The notes: a model not told the origin generated them from the letters alone. DNA of 38,522 bases from a bacterium (GCA_021806945.1 JAKAPQ010000006.1:1-38522); one strand, 5' to 3'. Shown: positions 1-9,300, counted from the stretch's first letter. Program-made: numbers and translations.

Positions 1-869
1 TACGTTCCGGCCGCCCAAACGTCACGCTGCGAAACCGCCGTCACCGCATAGAGCACGTTCTCGGCGCGGCTTGCATTCGGAACGGCCACGCGGCGCCAAG
101 CGCGGCCGTTCCAGTGCAGCGCCAGGGTACGATTGGCGCTGCCGTCCCAGTAGTGGCCGACAGCCCACACGTCCTTCGGGCTCGCAATCGAGATGCCGGA
201 GAGCACGTTTACGGTCGTACGCGGGTGTGATGGGCCGCACGGCTGCGCGAACGATGCGTTTCTTCCGGGATCGGGGCTGCGCACGACGCTCCAAACGCGG
301 CCGTTCCAGTGCTCGATAAGCGTGTAGGCGGGGTGCTCGCATTGAAGATTTTGAAACGATATGGCGGAACGGTAGTAGCCTCCAACGGCCCACGCGTCGT
401 TCGGCCCGAGCACGCCGACGGCAAACAGGCTATCTGCCGCTCCAACATTCGGCGCGCGAACGATCGCCCAGGCGGATCCGTTCCATCGCTCGGCAAGCGT
501 CCGAAACGGCAGGTTCGGCCAACGTGCATCGCTCGGCGCGTAGGTGCCGACTGCCCAAACGTCAGCTTTGCCCTTCCCCGCTACGCCGAAAAAATGAGAC
601 CAGCCCGGCGACGGGTTCGGCGTGCGAACGAGGCGCCATCGCTTTCCGTTCCCGAAGACGGCCTCCGTGCGGTCCGTCGAGGCGCGCCCTTGATATGCCC
701 CGACGGCCCATAGAGCGCCCGTACCCACGCGGGCGACTCCGTCGAGGCCGCTCCTGATGGCGGGTTCGGGAACCGGTACGGTGTGCAGTACCGGCGGGCG
801 AGGTAGCGCGCTCGAACTGTGCGCGGAGAGCACCACGAGGAGCGCGACGATAGCGAGGCGTTGCGACAC
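1..869 (-). CDS. Secreted WAVG-repeat beta-propeller protein (3' end outside window)
   Basis: Reading the minus strand from a GTG at 869 gives 289 uninterrupted codons to the window edge. The start is chosen because GGAGG lies 8 bases upstream and the first residues form a signal peptide (SQRLAIVALLVVLSAHSSSA). An in-frame ATG at 914 would add a charged tail before it. The rest is repetitive: WAVG or WAAG occurs at about residues 54, 105, 160, 234 and 285, usually preceded by DV or DA, and alternates with HWNG.xW segments. This blade pattern is typical of large exported beta-propellers. The substrate or binding partner is unknown. The gene is divergent from the CsgG-like gene. I am confident that it is a real coding region and cautious about function. 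Confidence 0.82.
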   Translation of the reverse strand, partial: MSQRLAIVALLVVLSAHSSSALPRPPVLHTVPVPEPAIRSGLDGVARVGTGALWAVGAYQGRASTDRTEAVFGNGKRWRLVRTPNPSPGWSHFFGVAGKGKADVWAVGTYAPSDARWPNLPFRTLAERWNGSAWAIVRAPNVGAADSLFAVGVLGPNDAWAVGGYYRSAISFQNLQCEHPAYTLIEHWNGRVWSVVRSPDPGRNASFAQPCGPSHPRTTVNVLSGISIASPKDVWAVGHYWDGSANRTLALHWNGRAWRRVAVPNASRAENVLYAVTAVSQRDVWAAGT

Positions 870-982
870 CTTCTCGTCCTCCGAAGAACCGCAAAACTCT
901 TCCGTTCCCCGCATACGATACCTCTCCGGACCTCTCCGGCGCGTTTGGCCGTCGCCGTAACGCATATGTAACGTCCATCTGG

Positions 983-988
983 TATACT
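983..988 (+). promoter_or_regulatory. Candidate -10 element for the CsgG-like gene
   Basis: TATACT matches the sigma-70 -10 consensus at five of six positions and lies about 105 bases upstream of the ATG at 1093. No good TTGACA-like hexamer stands at the proper distance, so this is tentative. The 223-base divergent gap (870-1092) also holds a small CCCC-TAT-GGGG hairpin near 1018-1028. I see no gene in it. Confidence 0.35.
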
Positions 989-1092
989 GGTGCCGTGCCT
1001 AAGGCCACGCCCGAGGTCCCCTATGGGGGATTGAGACGGCCCTGGCTTTTGTCGTTCGCCTGCCGGTCCCAGAGTTGGAAGGATTGCCATAT

Positions 1093-2016
1093 ATGAGACG
1101 TTTACCAGCGCTTTTTGCCCTTCTCGCGCTTGTCTTGACGCCGCTCGCCGCAGCGGCAAACCCAACGGTCGCGGTCATCTCCATTTCATCCAACGGGATC
1201 GATCCTTGGTGGGGGGTCGGGTTCGAGCCAGGTAAAGCGCTCCAGGACTTACTGACCAACGACCTCGTCGACACCAACAAACTGACCGTCGTCGAGCGCC
1301 AAGACATCGAACAGGTCTTCAACGAGCAGAAACTCGACATGAACTCCGACTTCTCGGCCTCCAACGCGGTCGCGCTCGGACATACCCTCGGCGCCAACTA
1401 TCTCATCGTCGGCCGCATCGTCCACCTCGATAAAGTTGCCCAGAACCAAGCGCTGCTCGGATCGGTGCTCTCGCGAGTCCCCCTCAACATCGGCGGCGCA
1501 GGCGTCAGCGCAACCAAGGTTCATCTCGGGGTCGCATTGCGCGTCATCGACGCCTCCACCGGGCAGATCGTCAAAGCCTTTACCTTCGATCGCAGTCAGT
1601 CGGGTACGTCGCTTCTCCTCGGAGACATCTCCGACAACGTAGGCGGCTACAGCAGCCAGCAATTCAAGTCATCGGTCATCGGCCAGCTCCTCACGGAGGC
1701 TGCAGATCAACTCGCAACCCAGATCGCGGACGCCGACTTCGCGGCGGCGCCGGCCGGGCCGAGCCTCACCGCAACGGTCATCGCCATCGACGGCACCGAC
1801 GTCATTCTTAACCTGGGCAGCGCCGACGGCATCACGCAAGGCATGTATCTCAACGCGTTCCAGCGCGTGACGGCAACCGATCCCACGACCGGCCGCAGCC
1901 TGACGACCGACGTTCCCAACGGACAGTTACAGATCATCTCCGTCGACGCGCACTCCAGCGTCGCTCGCGAGCTTACGGGACAAAGCAAAGTCGGAGACAT
2001 CGCAAAGACTCCCTGA
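1093..2016 (+). CDS. CsgG-family outer-membrane assembly/transport protein
   Basis: 307 residues. The ATG at 1093 is preferred over a TTG at 1075 because GGAAGGA stands 9 bases upstream and the protein then begins with a clean signal peptide (MRRLPALFALLALVLTPLAAAA). Residues about 24-200 resemble the CsgG family: an early VAV strand, ERQDIEQVFNEQ, and GANYLIVGRI, as in proteins that form outer-membrane export pores or related lipoproteins. From about residue 222 (ATVIAIDGTDVILNLG...GITQGMYL) there is a second small beta domain like the C-terminal domain of FlgT. The mature N-terminus lacks the lipobox cysteine of true CsgG, so it is probably a soluble or differently anchored relative. It is followed after 33 bases by a large exported protein, probably in one transcript. 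Confidence 0.72.
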   Translation: MRRLPALFALLALVLTPLAAAANPTVAVISISSNGIDPWWGVGFEPGKALQDLLTNDLVDTNKLTVVERQDIEQVFNEQKLDMNSDFSASNAVALGHTLGANYLIVGRIVHLDKVAQNQALLGSVLSRVPLNIGGAGVSATKVHLGVALRVIDASTGQIVKAFTFDRSQSGTSLLLGDISDNVGGYSSQQFKSSVIGQLLTEAADQLATQIADADFAAAPAGPSLTATVIAIDGTDVILNLGSADGITQGMYLNAFQRVTATDPTTGRSLTTDVPNGQLQIISVDAHSSVARELTGQSKVGDIAKTP

Positions 2017-2049
2017 TTTTCTTCACTCGCAACTTACAAGGAGGCGCTC

Positions 2050-3972
2050 ATGTCCGCCAAGGCGATCACTCGCGCTACCGCGGCGTTCCTCACGTTGTCG
2101 CTACTCGTTGCTCCGTTGACGGCCATGTCGCAGGTCGTTCCGCCCATGCCGGGGGCATCGCCCGCGCCGACGCAAGCGCCCTCCGGGGGACCGCCGGTAT
2201 TGCCCTCCCTCATTGCGCCGCCGCAAATCAATCCGAGCCGGCAACCGCGCGCGCTCGGTCGTGCGGCGGCCCTTCATCTGGTCCCGATTAACGTACGGTT
2301 CCTTCAAACGCATCCGGCGCTGAGGACGATGATCCGCAGGCCGCTCGCACCAGACCGCTTGGAGTATATCCAGAGGCCTCCGATCGCGTTCAGACCGCTC
2401 ACCCTGCACGATCTCCCGGGTAGCCCGAAAACCGCGAACACGCTCATTCGCATTCCGGTCCCCGGTGGGCTCTACGCCGCGAACTCGGCGGGTACGCAAA
2501 CCTTCCGCGAACGCCGAGTAGGCTTCCGCATGGTGCGGGCCGGCGCATACCTGGAGGCGATGAACCGCATCGAGCGCGCGATGAATCGCTCCGGTTATAC
2601 CCTGCGCGCGAGGCCCGCGGCAGCAACGTCGACCACGATCGGTGGCCAGCCCGGATACGAGCTTATCGTTGGCCGCTTGCGCTTCAACCACGCACTGTTA
2701 GATCGCCAGATCCGGTCGTTCAGGGCGCTCCAGCATCCGCTCCTGGCCGCCCCCCGGTTCCGCGACCTCAAAACCGACATCCATCTCCTCAACATGGTCA
2801 GCCATCACCAACTCAGGATCGAAAAGCTGCCGCAGCAGATTCGCGGGCCACTCCTCGTGCATCAACTGCATTACTATCCCAACCTGCGCCCGCTGGCCGT
2901 ACCGGCAACCGCATCGCCGGCGCCGCCGTACACGATGTCCGGAAGAACGACGTTCCATGGCGGTCCGGTCAACCCGTACGCGCACCCCAACCCAATGGCC
3001 CTGGCCACGCCGAATCCGCTTGCCGGACTGCCGTCCTATCCCGGCACCTTCTCGTGGGATTACCCGTTGAACAACGGCTTCGGCGATCCGAACACGGCGG
3101 CGGCGTATCTCAACTTCGACTTCCAGTTAGACGGCGACATCTCCAAGGGTGCGAACGGGAGCGCGAGCGCCGACACGGGGATCACGCTCTTCAACAATCC
3201 CTTCGATATATTCTCGGCAAAGGCGCAGTTCCAGGGAACCGATCCGTCCGTAACCTCCGCTACTATCACGACCTCTAAGGGCGTCGACTCGGCCTCAATC
3301 AATATTTCGCTGGGAGGCAATAGCGTCTGGAGCAAGAGCGCTTCGGCCGACTGGAAAGATTCGTGGACGGAATCGGAAACATTCGTGAGCATCACCGTCC
3401 CGATTCCAATCATGCCCGGGCTCAACGTCGCCTTCAGCGCGGCGGTCGCCGGAACGCTCGGTCTTGCGTACAACATCGCACTCGAAGGCATCGGCATCGC
3501 CGCCACGGTCACGCCGTCGGCCGGGTTGACGGCAAGCTTCGCCGTCGCTCTAAGCATCGATGCCGTGGTGGCGAGTATCTCGGCCGGCGTCGAGGGCAAC
3601 CTCAGCGTCCTGACATTTAGCGTCGGCCTCATCGGAGCAGCCGACCTTATCGGTCTCCCAGAGGGTCCGGCCATCCCGGGACCGGCATCTCTCGGTACGC
3701 CGCCAGCGGGAATGGAGTATCAAGAAGTACCGACGCAGTTGGCGTTCCAATACAGCTACCAGATCAACGACACGTTGACCACCCTCAGTGGAAGTGTCGA
3801 TATCTTCGCCCAAGAGTGCATCTTATGGGGCTGCGCCAAACAGACGGTACCGCTCTTCTCGTTCAACGGAGTGACGCTCGAATCAGGTACGATCGCGGGC
3901 GGGCCTTCTTGGACGAATGTCAACATCGGCAGGCCGTTCTTGAAAGAGGAGCTGGTTTCTCTCCGGCCATGA
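2050..3972 (+). CDS. Large exported protein of unknown family
   Basis: 640 residues. The start is well fixed: AAGGAGG lies 5 bases before the ATG and a signal peptide follows (residues 1-28, ending ...LTAMSQ). A Pro/Ala/Arg-rich segment comes next, then a mixed region (about 140-290) with a strand-helix pattern. From about 340 the C-terminal half is rich in Ser, Thr, Gly, Ala and Val, with long beta-prone stretches (about 450-560 is almost entirely small and hydrophobic residues). Two close cysteines (CILWGC, near 588) may form a disulfide. I do not recognise a family. Lying directly behind the CsgG-like gene, it could be a secreted or outer-membrane partner of that protein, which is inference from position only. 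Confidence 0.75.
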   Translation: MSAKAITRATAAFLTLSLLVAPLTAMSQVVPPMPGASPAPTQAPSGGPPVLPSLIAPPQINPSRQPRALGRAAALHLVPINVRFLQTHPALRTMIRRPLAPDRLEYIQRPPIAFRPLTLHDLPGSPKTANTLIRIPVPGGLYAANSAGTQTFRERRVGFRMVRAGAYLEAMNRIERAMNRSGYTLRARPAAATSTTIGGQPGYELIVGRLRFNHALLDRQIRSFRALQHPLLAAPRFRDLKTDIHLLNMVSHHQLRIEKLPQQIRGPLLVHQLHYYPNLRPLAVPATASPAPPYTMSGRTTFHGGPVNPYAHPNPMALATPNPLAGLPSYPGTFSWDYPLNNGFGDPNTAAAYLNFDFQLDGDISKGANGSASADTGITLFNNPFDIFSAKAQFQGTDPSVTSATITTSKGVDSASINISLGGNSVWSKSASADWKDSWTESETFVSITVPIPIMPGLNVAFSAAVAGTLGLAYNIALEGIGIAATVTPSAGLTASFAVALSIDAVVASISAGVEGNLSVLTFSVGLIGAADLIGLPEGPAIPGPASLGTPPAGMEYQEVPTQLAFQYSYQINDTLTTLSGSVDIFAQECILWGCAKQTVPLFSFNGVTLESGTIAGGPSWTNVNIGRPFLKEELVSLRP

Positions 3973-4088
3973 AAGTGCAACCGGCAAAAGTCAAAACACT
4001 GTGCTGCGGCGGGCGCCGTTCGACCGCCGAACGAGTATCGTCTACGACCCTCAACGTGCGCTAACTGGACTGAACGGAAGAGCGTACG

Positions 4089-6020
4089 GTGGGATCTATG
4101 CGTAGGACCGGACGATCGCGTGGCGATCGTCCGGCCCTCCCTCTCTGGGTGTTCGTTCTGGCGGGCGGTATACTGGCTGCGTTCACCACGTTCGGAGCCG
4201 TTTTCAGCCAACGGTCTCCGGCCTATGCGTGGAAGCCGGGAAGCACCACCGTCTACGATCTGACCTATCAATCGAGCGCTGCCGCGCGGCCGGGAGCGCT
4301 TTTCAACGCCGCGCGCCGAAACGCTGCGCTGGGAGATCAAACGCTCGCTTACGCTTTCGCCGACCGCTTGACCGCGACCGTGCTCTCTTCGACCGCGAGC
4401 CGCGAACTCGTCGCGCTGCAGTTCGGCCGGCCGCGCGTACGGTTACTGCATAATGGCGTGGAAGACGCGGCAGGCGAAGACCGCCTTGCGCGAGATATCG
4501 GCGTCTCGGTCGATCTGAGTCTCAGCCCAACGGGGAAGATCGAATCGCTCCGTTTCCCCGCCGACACGTCGCCCGTCGATAGCGCCATGCTGCGCGCCGT
4601 CGTCGCGCTCATGCAGGTCGTCACTGGTTCGGCCGGCACGCGCACATGGAGCGTCGTCGAGGGAGATCCGGACGGCGGCTACCGGGCGGACTACGCGGTG
4701 GAGCCGCTTCAGACCGCCTTCTCGCCAGCAATCGTCTTTCAGGAGAATACCCGATCGCTGCCCGCGCCGCCGGCACGGCCCAATAGGCGTTTCCTACGCC
4801 CCTACGTGAAGGCCGACGGACATTTTGACGGGCGCTTCAGCTCCGCCGGATATCTCGCCTCGCTGCATGGAACGCTCGTTACGACATCGACGCTCTCGGG
4901 CCAAGAACTCTCTGCCTCGAAGTCGGTCGTCTCGCTGGTCGAGGTCCGCCGCTCGACCCTTAGCCCGCGGCAACTCGCGAAGCTCGTACGGCGCGCAGCG
5001 GAGCGCGCCGTAAATGTCAAGGCGATCGGTTTCGTTCAACACCGCTCGCACGCAGCGGTCGAACGGCAGACGTATGCGTCGACGCTCGGGCCCGATGACC
5101 TCGACGTACTGGTGCGCGCGCTCGCTAAAGCGCAAGATCGCGGGCATCAGTATCTTTTCGGAACCTTGGAACCAAAATTTCAGGCGCTCTTCTTCCTCGA
5201 TCCCGCCGCCATCGCGATCCTCGAACCGGTCGCGCTCAGAGCGAGTGCGCGAAGCGCGACCTTTCGCGTCTTGGTGAGCGCGCTCGGAGGCGCCGGGACT
5301 CCGCAGGCGCAAGCCGCGCTGCGCCGGCTCACTCGTTCGCGGCGCAACGACCGCCAAGCCGAGTCGTCCCTCATAGGGAATCTCACCACGGCCGCCCGGC
5401 CCGAGACCCGCACGATTGCACTGCTCGAGAGCGTTGCCTCCGGCCCGCTCACCCGCGAGGCACCGAGCACCGCGCTGCTCACGCTCGGAATAGCAGCACA
5501 ACGATTGAGCGCCTCAGATGCTCGGCGAGCGGCAGCGGTCGTGCGCGGCCTCATCGACCGGCTCGCAGCGACGAGATCGCCGCAGGGACGGTTAGTCGTC
5601 CTCGAAGCGCTCGGGAACGCCGGGCTGCCCGAAGCGAAGCCGGCGATCTTTGCGTACCGGAAGGATCCAAACGACGACATCCGGGCCGCAGCCATCTACT
5701 CCCTGCGCTTGCTGCACGGCAACGACGTCGATGCGGCGCTGCGTTCGGCCGTGGCGAGCGACCCTAGCGGGAACGTGCGAGCCGCAGCCGTTTCGGCGTT
5801 CTCATATCACCGGATCCGGGCCGGCGATTTTTTGGCTCTCGCCCGTGCAGCCCGCCACGATCCGAGCAGCCAAGTGCGGATCCCGGCGGTCGACGCGATC
5901 TGGTCGGTTCGCAGCAGGTTCCCGGACGCATATCGCGTCGTGCAAGCCGTCGCCCAACGCGATCCGAAGCAGACGGTGCGCCGCGCCGCGCAGCAGATGC
6001 TCCAGATGGACGGCTCCTAG
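4089..6020 (+). CDS. Membrane-anchored HEAT-repeat protein resembling the vitellogenin lipid-transfer module
   Basis: 643 residues from a GTG with GGAAGAG 6 bases upstream; the ATG at 4098 has no well-placed ribosome site. A single membrane segment (about 18-37) is followed by AYAWKPGSTTVYDLTY and some 270 residues of beta-rich sequence. From about 332 to the end it is helical with HEAT-type units: LVSALGGAGTPQAQ (about 394), LEALGNAGLPEA (about 502), DIRAAAIYSLRLL (530), NVRAAAVSAF (561), QVRIPAVDAI (595) and TVRRAAQQML (628). The order beta barrel then helical domain, with phrases close to the LxALGNxGhP and xLRRL motifs of vitellogenin/apolipoprotein N-termini, suggests a lipid-binding role in the periplasm. 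This is recognition by eye and could be plain HEAT similarity. Confidence 0.7.
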   Translation: MGSMRRTGRSRGDRPALPLWVFVLAGGILAAFTTFGAVFSQRSPAYAWKPGSTTVYDLTYQSSAAARPGALFNAARRNAALGDQTLAYAFADRLTATVLSSTASRELVALQFGRPRVRLLHNGVEDAAGEDRLARDIGVSVDLSLSPTGKIESLRFPADTSPVDSAMLRAVVALMQVVTGSAGTRTWSVVEGDPDGGYRADYAVEPLQTAFSPAIVFQENTRSLPAPPARPNRRFLRPYVKADGHFDGRFSSAGYLASLHGTLVTTSTLSGQELSASKSVVSLVEVRRSTLSPRQLAKLVRRAAERAVNVKAIGFVQHRSHAAVERQTYASTLGPDDLDVLVRALAKAQDRGHQYLFGTLEPKFQALFFLDPAAIAILEPVALRASARSATFRVLVSALGGAGTPQAQAALRRLTRSRRNDRQAESSLIGNLTTAARPETRTIALLESVASGPLTREAPSTALLTLGIAAQRLSASDARRAAAVVRGLIDRLAATRSPQGRLVVLEALGNAGLPEAKPAIFAYRKDPNDDIRAAAIYSLRLLHGNDVDAALRSAVASDPSGNVRAAAVSAFSYHRIRAGDFLALARAARHDPSSQVRIPAVDAIWSVRSRFPDAYRVVQAVAQRDPKQTVRRAAQQMLQMDGS

Positions 6021-6087
6021 GAGCCTGTCGGAGGTATTCGCCAGCCGGTGGCGCAGATGGCTGCAAACACCAGAACGGAGCCACGCC

Positions 6088-7767
6088 ATGCATCGTTTTG
6101 TAGCGGCCTTATGTGCGGTCGTCCTCCTGCTCTCCGCCGCCCCAGCGCGGTCGCAGACGCCGCCCCGTAGCGACGAGAACGCCTCGTTCGTCGCCAATCT
6201 GCGCGCTCACGTCAAGCACGTCTTCATCATCTACCAAGAGAACCGGTCTTTCGATTCGTACTTCGGCACGTTCCCAGGTGCGGACAACCTGGCCTCACCT
6301 AGTGCGCAGAGACACGGCTTCCGGCAGTACGACGCGCTCGGCAACCAGTGGGTGACGCCATTCCGCATCGCCGATCCCGACGTCTCCGACGCCAACCACG
6401 CGCGCCCCGCGCTCATCACCAAGGCCGACGACGGCCGCATGGACTTATACGTCGCGACGCAGGAGTTCGACGCGCTCGCCGACGGCCAGAGCCGCGAGAA
6501 TGCCCAGCGCATGGGGCTCTTGACGATGGCGCACGAAGACTGCGACACGATCCCGTTTCTGTGGAAGTATGCGAACACGTTCGCACTGTACGATCACTTC
6601 TTCCAAGGCATGTACGGTCCGTCGACGCCCGGCAATATCGATTTGATCGCCGCGCAGACCGGGCAGACGCAGTGGGCGCGGAACCCGAAAGAGCGCGTCG
6701 CACGCAACGACCGCGGACCCGGCGAACCGGTCGTCGACGACATGGATCCGCCGTTTGGACCGTATCGTGCGCAACCGCATCACACCCAGCTCGATCAGAC
6801 CTACGCCAACATCTTTCTGACGCTTTCCGGTAAGACCGCCGTCGACGCCCGCAAGGACGCCGCCGGCGTTCGCCAAGACATCGGCGCGCTCGCGCGCATG
6901 GGCCGCCCCGCGATTCCGTGGGGATGGTACCAGGAAGGCTACCACGCGAAGAGACCCTCGCAAGCCTACGTGACGCACCACAACGCGCTGCAGTACTTCG
7001 GCTACCTGCGAAACAACCCCCATTTCTGGAGCGGCGTCCACAACATACGCGCCCTCGTCCCGGCGATCGAGCACGGAACGCTCGGAAGCCACAGCGTCGT
7101 CTTCGTGAAGGGCGGCTACGGGAACTCCTTCGGATGGAAGCCGGCAAATAAGAATCCCGAGGTGCAACGCAACTTCCAAGGCGACGACGACCACCCCGGA
7201 TACTCCGATTCGCAGCTCTCCGAATCGCTCGTCGCGACGGTCGTCAACGCCGTCGCGCACAGCAAGTACTGGCACGACTCCGCGATCTTCGTCTTCTGGG
7301 ATGACTCCGAAGGATTCTACGATCACGTTCCGCCGCCGCAGTTCGAGCGCTGCCCCGACGGCCACCCCTGCGGTGACGGCCCGCGCGTCCCGGCGCTGCT
7401 CATCTCGCCCTACGCGAAGTCGCATGCGATCGTCAGCGAGATCTCCGATCATGCCTCGTTCGCGAAGTTCCTCGGCGTGCTCTTCAACCTGCCCGCGCTC
7501 GCGACGCTGCCGGACGAAGCGCCCTTTATGCCGGAGGGCCCACGCGACAACGACTCGCGCCTCAGCGATCTCTTGGGCGCCTTTGACGCGGCTCGTCTAG
7601 CCGGCACGCAGGCGCCGATCCCCGCAAGCGCCGCGGAGATTCCGAGCAGCGTGGTAGACTCGTTCCCGGCCAAGATGTCGTGCAGCACGCTCGGTATCAC
7701 GCCGGTCACAATCCCGGGCGAAGAGACGCTCCCCGCCGGATTCGCTCCCCGCAGGAGCCGGCGCTAG
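6088..7767 (+). CDS. Secreted phosphoesterase (phospholipase C / AcpA family)
   Basis: 559 residues. The ATG at 6088 has ACGGAG 7 bases upstream and begins a signal peptide (MHRFVAALCAVVLLLSAAPARSQ); the open frame upstream is noise. The catalytic start motif VKHVFIIYQENRSFDSYFGTFP is the hallmark of this phosphoesterase superfamily (metal-binding Glu-Asn with a Thr/Ser nucleophile region). It also has FFQGMYGPSTPGNIDLIAAQTG, a WDDSEGFYDHVPPP metal motif near 407-420, and GPRVPALLISPYAK with SDHASFAKFL. Members hydrolyse phospholipids or phosphomonoesters outside the cell. The substrate cannot be told from sequence. It follows the HEAT/lipid-module gene by 67 bases and converges on the flavoprotein gene, overlapping its stop by 4 bases. 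Confidence 0.88.
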   Translation: MHRFVAALCAVVLLLSAAPARSQTPPRSDENASFVANLRAHVKHVFIIYQENRSFDSYFGTFPGADNLASPSAQRHGFRQYDALGNQWVTPFRIADPDVSDANHARPALITKADDGRMDLYVATQEFDALADGQSRENAQRMGLLTMAHEDCDTIPFLWKYANTFALYDHFFQGMYGPSTPGNIDLIAAQTGQTQWARNPKERVARNDRGPGEPVVDDMDPPFGPYRAQPHHTQLDQTYANIFLTLSGKTAVDARKDAAGVRQDIGALARMGRPAIPWGWYQEGYHAKRPSQAYVTHHNALQYFGYLRNNPHFWSGVHNIRALVPAIEHGTLGSHSVVFVKGGYGNSFGWKPANKNPEVQRNFQGDDDHPGYSDSQLSESLVATVVNAVAHSKYWHDSAIFVFWDDSEGFYDHVPPPQFERCPDGHPCGDGPRVPALLISPYAKSHAIVSEISDHASFAKFLGVLFNLPALATLPDEAPFMPEGPRDNDSRLSDLLGAFDAARLAGTQAPIPASAAEIPSSVVDSFPAKMSCSTLGITPVTIPGEETLPAGFAPRRSRR

Positions 7768-8930
7768 GAGAAGAGCCGGCGAAGCCAGGTCCGCTCGAAG
7801 ATAACTTTGGCCCAGTGCCGCGGGCGACTCGGCGCGTACAGCGTCACTTCCGGCGTGGGTTCGGCATAGAAATTCCCCTTCCCGATGGCAGCCCGGCCGT
7901 CGCCCACTTCGACGAAACAGGCACCGTGCCCATCGAAGGACGCCGCTTTGCCGCGCTTCGTCCATGCGCGCACGATGTTTCGAGCGACGACCTTTGCTTG
8001 CGCATGAGCGAAAACGCCGGCCTTGGGTAACGGTTTCCCAAGCGATAGCGGAATCGTCGACACGTCTCCGACCGCGAAGATCCCCGCATATGTCGTCTCG
8101 AGCGTGTTACGATTCACGGGAATCCAACCGGTCGCGTCGGTGAGCCCCGAAGCGGCGACGACCTCGGGTGCGCGATGCGGCGGCACGTAAATGAGCAGAT
8201 CGTACTCGGCCGTCGAACCATCCGTAAAGGTTAGGTTTCTGCCGGATGCGTCGGCAGTCAAAATCTGCCGCCCGGGATAGTACCCGATCTTCTTCGCCCC
8301 GAGCGCCTCCCTGATGGAGGCCGACACGGCCGGCCCGGCGACGCCCATCGGCCCCGGTTCCGCCGCAAGAACGTCGATGCTGACGTCTTGCCGTATGCCA
8401 CGGCGACGGCAATCATACTCGATAAGCATGGCCGCTTCATAGGGCGCGGCCGGACACTTGTAGAGCGGCGCTGCGGTGAGAACGGCGATCCGACCGGTTC
8501 GGAAAGCGCGCAGTGCTTCACGCAGAGAAAGCGCCCCCTCGAGCGTATACACGTTATGACCCGCTGCTTCGAGGCCTGGAATGACTTGCGGCACCAGTTG
8601 AGCTCCTAACGCGATGACGATAGCGTCTCCTTCGTGCCGTTCGCCGTTTGCCGTTACGGTGCGCTGCAGCGGATCGATGCTCTCGACGCTGCCATGGACG
8701 ACCTCGATGCCGTGGCGTAACAACCGCGAGAGCGGCGTGCGGATCGCGTCGGCCGCGCGGTCTCCGATCGCAAGCCACAGAAGCGACGGAGCGAATACGT
8801 GCTCTTCCACACGCTCGAAAACCAAGACGCGATCGCTGCGCGGCAAACGGCGGCGAAGCTCGTTGGCCACGACGATACCGCCGATGCCACCGCCAAGAAT
8901 CAACGCCGTTCTTCCGCTCCCGCTCGGCAT
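7764..8930 (-). CDS. FAD-dependent sulfide:quinone oxidoreductase-like flavoprotein
   Basis: 388 residues from the ATG at 8930, 17 bases after the dsrE-like stop; the ribosome site is weak and a GTG at 8945 is possible. The N-terminal dinucleotide fold is ALILGGGIGGIVVANEL. A cysteine lies in LYKCPAAPYEAAMLIE and a second in EYDCRRRG, as in several sulfide:quinone oxidoreductase groups. Near the end GIFAVGDVSTIPL and LPKAGVFAHAQAKVVARNI form the second FAD-binding block typical of SQR and flavocytochrome c. The C-terminus (RPRHWAKVIFERTWLRRLF) looks amphipathic and could touch the membrane. Inference: oxidises sulfide or a persulfide and passes electrons to quinone, as the last gene of a sulfur operon. 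A related NADH-type flavoprotein cannot be excluded. Confidence 0.8.
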   Translation of the reverse strand: MPSGSGRTALILGGGIGGIVVANELRRRLPRSDRVLVFERVEEHVFAPSLLWLAIGDRAADAIRTPLSRLLRHGIEVVHGSVESIDPLQRTVTANGERHEGDAIVIALGAQLVPQVIPGLEAAGHNVYTLEGALSLREALRAFRTGRIAVLTAAPLYKCPAAPYEAAMLIEYDCRRRGIRQDVSIDVLAAEPGPMGVAGPAVSASIREALGAKKIGYYPGRQILTADASGRNLTFTDGSTAEYDLLIYVPPHRAPEVVAASGLTDATGWIPVNRNTLETTYAGIFAVGDVSTIPLSLGKPLPKAGVFAHAQAKVVARNIVRAWTKRGKAASFDGHGACFVEVGDGRAAIGKGNFYAEPTPEVTLYAPSRPRHWAKVIFERTWLRRLFS

Positions 8931-8947
8931 CCGATCTGTTACCACTG

Positions 8948-9295
8948 CTAGAACACCAGGACGCGCTCGGCGTTCTGCGTCCAGTCCGTCAACTCGTCCA
9001 TGCTGCTGCGATGAGCGCCTTCCACGAGCTCGGCGTCGCCGATCCCGCGAGCATCCATACACGTGCCGCAGACGCCGACCGTCCCCCCGTTTCTAGCGAC
9101 CGCTTTCAGCATCGTCTCGATATTGTAGTAGCCGTTCGGTACGCGCTGACCGTGCTTTGCGCATGCCGCCGCATCGCCCAAGAGAAAAAGGAAAACCTCT
9201 TGACCTTTCCGCGCCAGCGATCCCGCAAGGCGCAGCCCGTTGTAACTGCGCTCGGTGCCATATGGCGGATCGTTCAAGACGAATAGCGTTGCCAC
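8948..9295 (-). CDS. DsrE-family sulfur-relay protein
   Basis: 115 residues from a GTG start. GGAGGT lies about 9 bases upstream, inside the last codons of the preceding gene, which ends 5 bases before. The sequence runs ATLFVLNDPPYGTERSYNGLRLAGSL, a swivelling alpha/beta fold start typical of DsrE/YchN proteins, then VFLFLLGDAAACA and VGVCGTCMDARGI. The cysteines of the CGTC motif sit where DsrE proteins carry the persulfide-accepting cysteine. It probably relays sulfane sulfur between the rhodanese domain upstream and the flavoprotein downstream. Family assignment is firm; partners are inferred from the operon. Confidence 0.85.
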   Translation of the reverse strand: MATLFVLNDPPYGTERSYNGLRLAGSLARKGQEVFLFLLGDAAACAKHGQRVPNGYYNIETMLKAVARNGGTVGVCGTCMDARGIGDAELVEGAHRSSMDELTDWTQNAERVLVF

Positions 9296-9300
9296 GATCT

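Noticed and set aside
562-1165. Arg-rich minus-strand open frames near the left end
   Set aside because: They lie in other frames of the propeller gene or across its upstream region, lack a ribosome site and show no protein-like composition.
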